A stretch of DNA of 44,199 bases from an uncultured Nostoc sp. GTDB taxonomy: Bacteria > Cyanobacteriota > Cyanobacteriia > Cyanobacteriales > Nostocaceae. This document shows, piece after piece, positions 17,639 through 24,904 of the stretch (position 1 is its first letter; the number at the start of each line of letters is the position of its first letter). The position numbers and the translations under genes are program-made. Under the pieces are notes generated by a model. That model did no database searches. It was not told the origin of the DNA and saw nothing but the letters and a program-made list of their open reading frames with translations. The stretch lies in NCBI RefSeq assembly GCF_937863485.1, contig NZ_CALMFY010000183.1, positions 1 to 44,199 of the forward strand, in the 5' to 3' direction.

Positions 17639-18199
17639 ATGGCGATCGCAACTCAACCCCAACTAACTTTAGAAGAGTTCCTGAAACTGCCGGAAACTGA
17701 GCCAGCATCAGATTTTATCAACGGGGAAATTATTCAAAAACCAATGCCTCAAGGTGAACATGGTCTGATCCAGACAATTTTATCTGAAGTGATTAACGGC
17801 GTAGCGAGAAATCAAAAAATTGCTGTAGCTATCACAGAACTGCGTTGCACCTTCGGCGGCGCTGCGATCGTTCCTGATGTCTCTGTGTTTCGCTGGGATA
17901 GAATTCCCAAAACTTCAACTGGCAGAATTGTTAATCGCTTTGAAATTCATCCCGACTGGGCAATTGAGATTCTTTCTCCAGACCAAAGGTTAAAAAAAGT
18001 GTTGAGTAAGTTATTGCATTGTTCGCGCAATGGTACTGAATTAGGCTGGTTAATCAACCCAGAAGACGAAAGTGTGCTGGGGATTTTTCCGGGACAACGA
18101 TTGGAATTATATGAAGGTGCTGATAAATTACCCATCCTGGAGGGTATCGAATTGGAACTGACTGTAGAACAAGTTTTTGGCTGGTTGAGTTTGACGTAA
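17639..18199 (+). CDS. Uma2 family (DUF820) PD-(D/E)XK nuclease-like protein
   Basis: A 186-residue member of the large cyanobacterial Uma2/DUF820 family with a restriction-endonuclease-like fold. It starts MAIATQPQLTLEEFLKLPETEPASDFINGE, which is typical. The likely active-site elements are FINGEI, then VPDVSVFRW (Asp), and then WAIEILSPDQ (Glu). The family is expanded in cyanobacteria and its physiological role is unclear. It appears monocistronic, with a 176-base spacer upstream. A second, divergent Uma2 gene is at 41594-42220. Confidence 0.88.
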   Translation: MAIATQPQLTLEEFLKLPETEPASDFINGEIIQKPMPQGEHGLIQTILSEVINGVARNQKIAVAITELRCTFGGAAIVPDVSVFRWDRIPKTSTGRIVNRFEIHPDWAIEILSPDQRLKKVLSKLLHCSRNGTELGWLINPEDESVLGIFPGQRLELYEGADKLPILEGIELELTVEQVFGWLSLT

Positions 18200-18318
18200 A
18201 AAAGCGATCGCATTTCCTAGAGAAAGTTGGAAAGGATTGTATCTGTAGGTTTATTGTAGAAACTGGACGGTACAGCGCAAATTCGTATGTACCATAAAAA
18301 TTTGTATGCCGTGCTTTT

Positions 18319-18510
18319 ATGGAAAATCAATTAGGATTTGTTCTGAAACTGCTTTTACTCTCGGCTTTGTTATCGTTATTAATTAAGTATGCAGGGCCAA
18401 GTCTATCAATTCCGCCGACAGCAACCAACGCGCTGATTATAATATTTTTGCCGATTGTGATTATGGCGATCGCGCTACTGTGGCGATTCCAAGCACAGAA
18501 ACAAAATTAA
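18319..18510 (+). CDS. Small two-helix membrane protein
   Basis: A 63-residue protein with two predicted membrane helices (residues about 6-23 and 37-55) joined by a short polar loop, ending RFQAQKQN. It has an ATG start and sits 91 bases upstream of the AI-2E transporter gene in the same direction, so co-transcription is plausible. I do not recognise a named family; such short ORFs beside the transporter look like conserved cyanobacterial hypotheticals. Confidence 0.6.
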   Translation: MENQLGFVLKLLLLSALLSLLIKYAGPSLSIPPTATNALIIIFLPIVIMAIALLWRFQAQKQN

Positions 18511-18601
18511 CTCGGGAGCATTTACGCACAAGTTACTAAAATCAGCTAACCTAGCTGAATTACAACAAAATTGCATCTCGCCAACCGTTGGGAGTCAGCC
18601 T

Positions 18602-19753
18602 GTGAAACTCGGTCAATGGATCGGCTTAATCGCCATAGTTCTTTCTTTATACATCCTGTGGCAAATTCGAGAAGTGCTTTTGCTCGTGTTTGCCGCAGTT
18701 GTGTTAGCCACCACCTTAAATCGGCTAGCGAAACGCTTCCAACGCTCAGGTATGAAGCGTGGATTCGCTGTCCTTCTCTCAGTAGCTATCTTTTTTGCCG
18801 GAATCGTGGGTTTTTTCTGGCTAATTGTGCCACCTTTTGCCCAGCAGTTTCAAGAACTAACCTATCGGGTTCCCCAAGGTTTTGGACGCTTTAATAGTTG
18901 GCTTGACGGTCTGAGAACCCGCATTCCTACTGAATTGATTCCTTACATCCCAGATTTAAACAGCCTGATCCAACAAGCACAGCCCATCGCCAATCGGGTA
19001 TTAGGAAACTCGTTCGCCTTTGTATCTGGCTCCTTGGAAATTGTCCTCAAGGTTTTACTAGTGCTAGTTTTAACAGGAATGACATTAGCCAACCCCGTGG
19101 CTTACCGCAAAGTCTTTGTGCGGCTTTTCCCCTCATTTTATCGGCGACGAGTCGAAGGGATTTTAGATCAATGCGAAGTCTCCTTGGGGGGATGGGTAAT
19201 AGGCGCTCTCATTGCTATGGGTGTAGTCGGGTTGATGAGTGTAATTGGCTTATCTATTTTGGGTGTAAAAGCAGCACTTGCTTTAGGGGTTTTGGCAGGA
19301 TTTTTGAACTTAATTCCCAACCTCGGCCCAACGCTGAGTGTAGTACCAGCAATGGCGATCGCTCTGTTGGATGAACCCTGGAAAGCAGTTGCTGTCTTGA
19401 TTCTCTACTTTTTTATTCAACAGATTGAGAGTAATTTTATCACGCCCATTGTCATGGCGCATCAAGTCTCATTGCTACCAGCTGTAACCTTAATTTCCCA
19501 GTTATTTTTCGTGACTTTCTTTGGCTTTTTAGGATTATTTCTAGCACTACCTCTAACTGTCGTCGCTAAAATTTGGGTGCAAGAGGTGTTAATTAAAGAT
19601 GTTTTGGATCAATGGGGAGATAACCATAGAAAAGAGACTGAGTTTGTGATGGTTTCTGAATCTCCTGAAGTAGATGACTATTGGACAGCAGGAAGTCCTG
19701 ATATTAAAAAGGAGCGACCGATTGATCATGATATCTTGCAAAAAGAAGATTAG
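18602..19753 (+). CDS. AI-2E family transporter (PerM/TqsA-like)
   Basis: A 383-residue polytopic membrane protein of the AI-2E/UPF0118 family. N-terminal helices (WIGLIAIVLSLYILW, LLLVFAAVVLATTLN) are followed by a soluble loop of about 80 residues, then a cluster of helices with the conserved LGVLAGFLNLIPNLGPTLSVVPA and the PIVMAHQVSLLPAVTLISQL segment. The family exports small signals or drives Na+/H+ antiport in other bacteria; the substrate here is unknown. The start is GTG 18602, placing the first hydrophobic helix at residue 6. The acidic C-terminal tail is cytoplasmic. A hairpin 43 bases after the stop probably terminates it. Confidence 0.88.
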   Translation: MKLGQWIGLIAIVLSLYILWQIREVLLLVFAAVVLATTLNRLAKRFQRSGMKRGFAVLLSVAIFFAGIVGFFWLIVPPFAQQFQELTYRVPQGFGRFNSWLDGLRTRIPTELIPYIPDLNSLIQQAQPIANRVLGNSFAFVSGSLEIVLKVLLVLVLTGMTLANPVAYRKVFVRLFPSFYRRRVEGILDQCEVSLGGWVIGALIAMGVVGLMSVIGLSILGVKAALALGVLAGFLNLIPNLGPTLSVVPAMAIALLDEPWKAVAVLILYFFIQQIESNFITPIVMAHQVSLLPAVTLISQLFFVTFFGFLGLFLALPLTVVAKIWVQEVLIKDVLDQWGDNHRKETEFVMVSESPEVDDYWTAGSPDIKKERPIDHDILQKED

Positions 19754-19795
19754 TTATATAGCAATCCGATTTGATTTGTGAGAATTGCAACCCGC

Positions 19796-19828
19796 AGATC
19801 CCCGACTTATTTAAAAAGTCGGGGATCT
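19796..19828 (+). terminator. Hairpin terminator after the AI-2E transporter gene
   Basis: AGATCCCCGACT and AGTCGGGGATCT form a 12-bp perfect stem followed by TGTTT. A near copy of this palindrome lies at 30468-30500, so it is also a dispersed repeat that supplies terminators. Confidence 0.6.
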
Positions 19829-20318
19829 TGTTTCTGCGCGTTTGATATCATGTCCGGTAAATTACTTGTGATTCCTACCTCACTTCTCAACAGCAGTCTC
19901 TCCCCTAGTGGCTACCGTGTACATACAAGTCAGAAAACCTTACATATTGGCTTGGATCTCGTAGGGTGCATTATGGACATTAGTCCTAATACCAATTCTG
20001 CATGAAGATGCGCCAAACGAAATGAGGAACGAACCGCAAAGGACGCATTCGCGTAGCGTCTCGTAGAGAAGGACACAAAGGGAGAAAGAAATAAGAAGCC
20101 AAGAAAATTTGGCGCAGCCTCACAAAGAAATGGTATAATACACCGAAAATCTGTGATGGTGCAGTACCTTCAGGAATAATACTAATTAGCGATCGCTTTC
20201 CTACTCTTGGGTAAACCGAAAATCTGAGATAGTGCCGTACCCTCAGGAATAACACACCCTAAAAAACTAGGTTTTTAGGACTTGTGTGTACACCGTAGTA
20301 TTTTTTGTGTTTCTTAGT
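19829..20318. other. Intergenic spacer with a 39-base direct repeat
   Basis: No supportable gene was found. The spacer has two copies of a 39-base repeat (listed separately), a CGTAGCGTCTCGTAGAGAAG heptameric-type repeat at about 20053-20072, and a HIP1 octamer at about 20189. It separates the convergent AI-2E transporter and DUF928 genes. Confidence 0.4.
20143..20255. repeat. Two 39-base direct repeats 73 bases apart
   Basis: The copies at 20143-20181 and 20216-20255 both begin CCGAAAATCTG and continue AGTRCCKTACCYTCAGGAATAA with about five differences. They flank a HIP1 site. Their function is unknown; they are too few for a CRISPR array. Confidence 0.65.
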
Positions 20319-21131
20319 CTAAGGTTGCTTTGAGAGAATCGGTTCTGGTGCAATATCATCTAAATGGATCTGATTTAACAAATGCCGCCACTCTGCTTGC
20401 AGTGCTGCATCTTTAGGATTTTTCTGACGCAGTTGAGCCAGTATCGTCAGTGCGTCGTACCATATCCCGTTTTCAGCATAGATAGCATACTGCTTTAGAA
20501 GTTCTGGTGTTTGTAGCTTTTTGACTACGGTTGGATTTAGTTCGACTCGGACAATCACCCCTTCGACGAAAGTCGGGGGCGAAATCGTTTGCTTGTTACA
20601 GTTAATCGTGAAAAACCAGCGATATTGTTTGTTTAGTGCCAAAGCAGGAGCTGTGGAAGGTAGAGAAACGCTGATGACTCCTGGTTTATCTGGTAGAGCG
20701 ATCAGTGGGCGGGAAATCTCGTTAGAGTCCTGATCTTGCAGCACAAATTCAACTTCATAGGGCGAATTTTTGGTATATGGCACATAGAAAAACCAACTTG
20801 GGCGTTCTAGGGTTGTCTGTCCCCAGACATTGATCACTGAGTCAGCTGACTCAGTAAAGGGCACTAAAGCAGTCAGCTTAGGTTTAGTAAGTGGACATAT
20901 CGGTTCCCCACGCTTCGCTCCACCACGAACCCGACCTCCAGGAGGGGGGCCAGGTGGAAGTGGAGGTTGATTAAAGGTTGTGGCTTGAGCAAGGGTCGTT
21001 TTAGCATTACGATCGCTAAGTGAAGAACTAAGAGTTGGTTTTGCAAGGACTGGAGTCAGGCTAACTAGTAAACTGGTGCAGCTAAAAGCTACTACTACAA
21101 ACAGTTTTATCGGTTGTGAATTTGACTTCAT
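20319..21131 (-). CDS. DUF928 domain protein, exported
   Basis: A 270-residue exported protein. Residues 1-30 form a Sec signal peptide (hydrophobic VVVAFSCTSLLVSL, cleavage near VLA-KP). A Pro/Gly-rich linker (PPLPPGPPPGGRVRGGAKRG) follows, then the DUF928 core with PICPLTKPKLTALVP, PSWFFYVPY and YRWFFTINC. DUF928 proteins recur in cyanobacteria next to CHASE2-CHAT and DUF1822 genes, as here, and are thought to act in the periplasm or cell envelope; no activity is known. It is the last gene of a minus-strand cluster, 77 bases after the CHASE2-CHAT gene. Confidence 0.85.
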   Translation of the reverse strand: MKSNSQPIKLFVVVAFSCTSLLVSLTPVLAKPTLSSSLSDRNAKTTLAQATTFNQPPLPPGPPPGGRVRGGAKRGEPICPLTKPKLTALVPFTESADSVINVWGQTTLERPSWFFYVPYTKNSPYEVEFVLQDQDSNEISRPLIALPDKPGVISVSLPSTAPALALNKQYRWFFTINCNKQTISPPTFVEGVIVRVELNPTVVKKLQTPELLKQYAIYAENGIWYDALTILAQLRQKNPKDAALQAEWRHLLNQIHLDDIAPEPILSKQP

Positions 21132-21208
21132 AAAAACCTTACCTTAAGTATGTAAACCTTGTAGATTTATCTGCTGGTTATCCAAAAATTTCATAAAAAA
21201 ATCTTTAC

Positions 21209-23548
21209 CTATTCCCTATTCGCCACCCGAACTTTTGTTTTTGAATCATAAATTGACATCAAGGCAACCGTAGCTGCCAACGACAAAACCGAAGGTATAA
21301 ACGGCACCCAAGCGCCCGAAATTAACAGATTAAAGCAAATTATATACAGAACACTAGAGGTAATACTGATTGCCAATGCCAACCAAGGGAACGAAAGCCT
21401 TCGCCAAGCCAGGACTCCCCCCACCAAAGACCAGCCCCAAATCCAGACCACCTCAACCCACAGTGACCAAACCCGTAGCAACGGCCGCCCATCCTGGACA
21501 GCACTGAGGATCTGGCTGGCCATATGCGCTTGTACCAACACTCCTGGCATTTTCTTTAAAGCAGCGCCATAGGGTGTAGCCCAGGCGTCTGGAGAATCCC
21601 CCTTTGCTACCACACCAATCAAAACAATCTTGTCTTTGATAACACTGGGGTCAATCGGATTAGAAGATAAAAATTTGGTTAGCTTTATCTGTTGGGCTAT
21701 CTCTTTTGAGGAACGGTAGTTGAGCAAGATTTGACCGCCATTAGCATCAATATTTTGATAGCCACCAGTACGAGATTTCAGATTTGGAAAAATAGTTTTA
21801 CCCAGCTGCAAATTCCCTTGAGTGATCTTTCGTTCAATTCCTAAGGGTTGTAGATAGAGAGAGGCCAGTTCTACACTGAATGCATAACGAGCAGGACACA
21901 ACGATGTCGGCTCTGGGTTCATGAACAGGAGATGCCGACGGATAACTTCATCACTATCATTAATAAAGTCACTGAATCCCAAATTTGTTGTGGGGATTTC
22001 TGGTGGCGGCTTAAAGCCTGGGATATTTTCTGTGACATCGCTCCCCTTACATACGCCAATCAAGTTCTGAGTTTTTTGGAGACGAGTAATTAAATCTGGT
22101 TGTGTGGCTTTAAAATCACGGTAGATATCCAAGCCGATCGCGCGGGGTTGGTACTGATTCAGTTTTTCCAGGAGTTTATTGAGTGATTTTTCGGAAATCG
22201 AAGCGCCGATCAAAAACTCGCCATTTTGTCGTTGAGTTGCTATATCGTCATCATCAATTGTGATTACTAGCAGGCGCGAATCTAGTCCTTCCGCAGGGCG
22301 CGATCGCATCATCTGGTCAAAGGCTTGCATCTCTGGACTTTCCACCAATCCTAGCCATCTCACCCCACAAACCAAGGCTGTAATCGCCAAACTCGATAAC
22401 AAGGTTATCGTAAATCTGCGTTTGTGAGAGTAAGCTAAATTCGGTATATCTTCAGTTTTTGTAGACCTTAATTCATCCCAAGTGGGTGGTATCTGGGCTG
22501 GATTTTGGCAAATCATTGGTAGCCAAGTCGCACAGGGAAATCGATCCTCAAGTCCTTGCAATCGTTCCCGCCCTTGGCGTACCGCTTGATATAAAGACTT
22601 CCCATTGGCAAAGCCTTCGAGAAAATACTGTAAAAACTCTTTAGCAACCTGGTCTGGAACCGGTTCGCGCATGACGATCATTTGAGGAATTTGCAAATCA
22701 GCTAATTCTCGCGCCAATCCTAATCCATCACAGGAGTTGAATATAGCTAGTTGCAAACCGTTTTCAATGGCTTTCCTAAGAGCATACTTTAACTCGCCAA
22801 TGGTAAGGCTATCAGTTTTATTCAGGTAAATTCGTCCGCTTTCTGCATTCTTGTTACTGGAACTGTGCCCAGCAAAGAAGAGAATATCCCAGTTTTTTCC
22901 CCAGAGATGATCAGTCAATTCCTTACGTTGTGGTTCTACCAGAAAGCTGACCTCTGCATTCGCACACTGTTGCAGTAAAGCTAGATCAGCCTGGGTGTCA
23001 ATCCCCTGACTATTGCCTACAATTGCTAAAATGTTGACTAATTTATTTGGAGTGCGTGGCTTGTGAATGCGATCGTAGGATGGTGAAGAAAGGGCGATTT
23101 CAGCCTTGGGGTAGCGTTCTAACAAATCCCACAGATGCCAGGGTAATAGTTGCAATTGGCTATTTTCTGTTTGCAGAATCACCCGCACTTCTTCCGTGGA
23201 CGACAATCTTTCTAACCATTTTTCCCTCAAAGGGCGAAACTCCTCTGCTCGCAGCCAGGTATTAAAACGTGCCCGCAAAATATGGGAAGTGTTTTCGCAG
23301 TCTTGAATCATCGATACATTCGTCACCTGCATTTGGTCAGCATGGAGGCGATAACGATTGCCTATCTGCCGATAACTAGACTGCCAATGACTGTAATAGA
23401 GCGGCATTTCAGGGAATGAAGGTAGCCTCCCCGTGATTTCTGTTGCAGCACGCTCGTGTTCTTCACCAATTTGGAGAGTAACAGCAAACCCCTGCTCAAA
23501 ACTACCCTCTCCGAATTTCAGAACCACTAACTTACCCATGACTGTCAC
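21209..23548 (-). CDS. CHAT-CHASE2 membrane protein
   Basis: A 779-residue protein joining a caspase-like protease and a sensor. Residues about 165-345 form a CHAT domain with His228 (LFFAGHSSS) and Cys273 (IFNSCDGLG) as the expected catalytic dyad. A hydrophobic segment (TITLLSSLAITALVCGVRWLG, about 380-400) anchors an extracytoplasmic CHASE2 domain (about 410-690; LLVITIDDDD, RAIGLDIYRD, DKIVLIG). Three C-terminal membrane helices follow. CHASE2 normally senses signals outside the membrane, so the layout suggests ligand control of a cytoplasmic protease. The start is probably GTG 23548, with GGGAG four bases before it; ATG 23539 is the alternative. It lies between DUF928 and DUF1822 genes. 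Confidence 0.87.
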   Translation of the reverse strand: MTVMGKLVVLKFGEGSFEQGFAVTLQIGEEHERAATEITGRLPSFPEMPLYYSHWQSSYRQIGNRYRLHADQMQVTNVSMIQDCENTSHILRARFNTWLRAEEFRPLREKWLERLSSTEEVRVILQTENSQLQLLPWHLWDLLERYPKAEIALSSPSYDRIHKPRTPNKLVNILAIVGNSQGIDTQADLALLQQCANAEVSFLVEPQRKELTDHLWGKNWDILFFAGHSSSNKNAESGRIYLNKTDSLTIGELKYALRKAIENGLQLAIFNSCDGLGLARELADLQIPQMIVMREPVPDQVAKEFLQYFLEGFANGKSLYQAVRQGRERLQGLEDRFPCATWLPMICQNPAQIPPTWDELRSTKTEDIPNLAYSHKRRFTITLLSSLAITALVCGVRWLGLVESPEMQAFDQMMRSRPAEGLDSRLLVITIDDDDIATQRQNGEFLIGASISEKSLNKLLEKLNQYQPRAIGLDIYRDFKATQPDLITRLQKTQNLIGVCKGSDVTENIPGFKPPPEIPTTNLGFSDFINDSDEVIRRHLLFMNPEPTSLCPARYAFSVELASLYLQPLGIERKITQGNLQLGKTIFPNLKSRTGGYQNIDANGGQILLNYRSSKEIAQQIKLTKFLSSNPIDPSVIKDKIVLIGVVAKGDSPDAWATPYGAALKKMPGVLVQAHMASQILSAVQDGRPLLRVWSLWVEVVWIWGWSLVGGVLAWRRLSFPWLALAISITSSVLYIICFNLLISGAWVPFIPSVLSLAATVALMSIYDSKTKVRVANRE

Positions 23549-23723
23549 TAATCTCCCTGTGCAAAATCATGCCCTGTTCTAATGTCTCATAACAAGCTCC
23601 ACAAGCTTTTACAGACTTTTTGAAAAATCTCCAAAAGTCGGCTTGAATTTTTCACTTTTAATTTTTAATTAACCAATTACCACTTAATAAATTACCAACA
23701 AAGAGGGAAGATAGCTATATGTT

Positions 23724-24692
23724 TCAAATCCGAAAATATTCGGTAATGCTAATATCATTGATAGCTACCCTAACGCTAAATTGCTCTGTAGGTTCACCGC
23801 GAAACTGCAACTGAATATAATTGTCTAATTTTCTCGATTGAGCATTTAGAAATACTGCTCCCGAACTATCTAGAACGGTGAGATGAACTCCTGGGGGCAA
23901 GTAGATTTGATTCCCAGTGGCGTGCAATTGGAGACGAATACTGGTTTGTTGATCTTCTTCTAGGCTGATTTCCACAATCAACATGACGGGTTGGTTGAGA
24001 ATTTGGATACCCAAATCAATCAGTTTTGCCCGTTTAGTAATTGATTCTGGTTCGTTAAGGGTATTTAGTTCTAAAGTTTCAATACTGCGAAAGGCATAAG
24101 CTGGTCTGAGTTCCGGCAAGTTCCACAGAGATTCAATAGTCTGCCAACCTGTCTCAAATATACCAGCAAACCACTGACTTAAATTCACCAGTGAACTAAC
24201 TGGGGATTGGCGCAGTTGACTCAGGTGGTCGATAAACGCTTCCAATGGTTGCAGTTGTTCTAAAGGCAGTGTTTCAGTTGCGACACTAGGCATAAAACCA
24301 AGCAGCCTCGCTTCTTGGAGCGATTCATCAAATTGAACTACTAAATAACCTACCCGTTCTTCCCAGGTTTCTGGAGGAATGGAACATATCTGCTGGTGTT
24401 CCTGCACAGGGCGACATTCTAGAGGACCAACTGAGGGCACCTCTAAGTCAGCTATATTCCCACAGAGGCGCATGACACAGTTCCAGCTGTCACTAGCTTG
24501 GAGGTCAGTAGGAATATCCATCATTTCCAAGTAGTCATTCACTACCCACACAGCCAGCGTATTCAGCCGAACTTGTTCTGCTTTTTCAGGATTTGGCTGC
24601 TGGTTAGCAAATTGCTGGGCAGTTATGCGAGCTGATTGGGAAATCGGCAATGTTAAAGCGAAATCGTCTAGCTGATAGGTGGAGTTATTCAT
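23724..24692 (-). CDS. DUF1822 family protein
   Basis: A 322-residue protein of the cyanobacterial DUF1822 family. It has the typical N-terminus (a short TYQLDDFALTLPIS leader then a helix rich in Ala and Gln), the conserved NTLAVWVVNDYLEMMDI block, a CSIPPETWEERVGYLVVQ strand and a C-terminal beta domain ending SITEYFRI. No signal peptide or catalytic motif is seen. In other cyanobacteria DUF1822 genes sit with CHASE2-CHAT, DUF928 and sigma-factor genes, matching this cluster. Its function is unknown; an adaptor for the CHAT proteins is an inference from context. The gap to the CHAT-CHASE2 gene is 175 bases. Confidence 0.85.
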   Translation of the reverse strand: MNNSTYQLDDFALTLPISQSARITAQQFANQQPNPEKAEQVRLNTLAVWVVNDYLEMMDIPTDLQASDSWNCVMRLCGNIADLEVPSVGPLECRPVQEHQQICSIPPETWEERVGYLVVQFDESLQEARLLGFMPSVATETLPLEQLQPLEAFIDHLSQLRQSPVSSLVNLSQWFAGIFETGWQTIESLWNLPELRPAYAFRSIETLELNTLNEPESITKRAKLIDLGIQILNQPVMLIVEISLEEDQQTSIRLQLHATGNQIYLPPGVHLTVLDSSGAVFLNAQSRKLDNYIQLQFRGEPTEQFSVRVAINDISITEYFRI

Positions 24693-24810
24693 AAGTCAAT
24701 CCCTAGTGATCAATGCTGCTATGTAGATATCACCCGCATTCACTAAATTTATGCCACAAAACAGAGAATGATTATTAAAAAATTGGGGATTGAGAGGTTT
24801 GAGGTTGTGA

Positions 24811-24870
24811 GGTGGATGAAGGGAGTTCTCAAACAGATGAACGGAGTTCTTAAAGAGATGAATGAGTCTC
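24811..24870. repeat. 21-bp repeat array related to the 13608-13817 array
   Basis: Two and a half 21-base units (GATGAAGGGAGTTCTCAAACA, GATGAACGGAGTTCTTAAAGA with minor trimming, then GATGAATGAGTCTC) occupy the spacer between the CHAT gene tail and the DUF1822 gene. In reverse complement they share AACTCCGTTCATC with the sequence at 13603-13615 and the same 21-base period, so the two loci belong to one dispersed family. Confidence 0.65.
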
Positions 24871-24904
24871 TAATTTTCTTTGTTCCCAGTCCCCAATCCC
24901 CAAA

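Noticed and set aside
20143..20255. Possible mini-CRISPR from the 39-base direct repeats
   Set aside because: Only two diverged copies with a 34-base gap, and no cas genes in the window.
19986..20255. 89-residue minus-strand ORF
   Set aside because: It runs through both copies of the direct repeat and a short palindromic repeat and has no conserved features.
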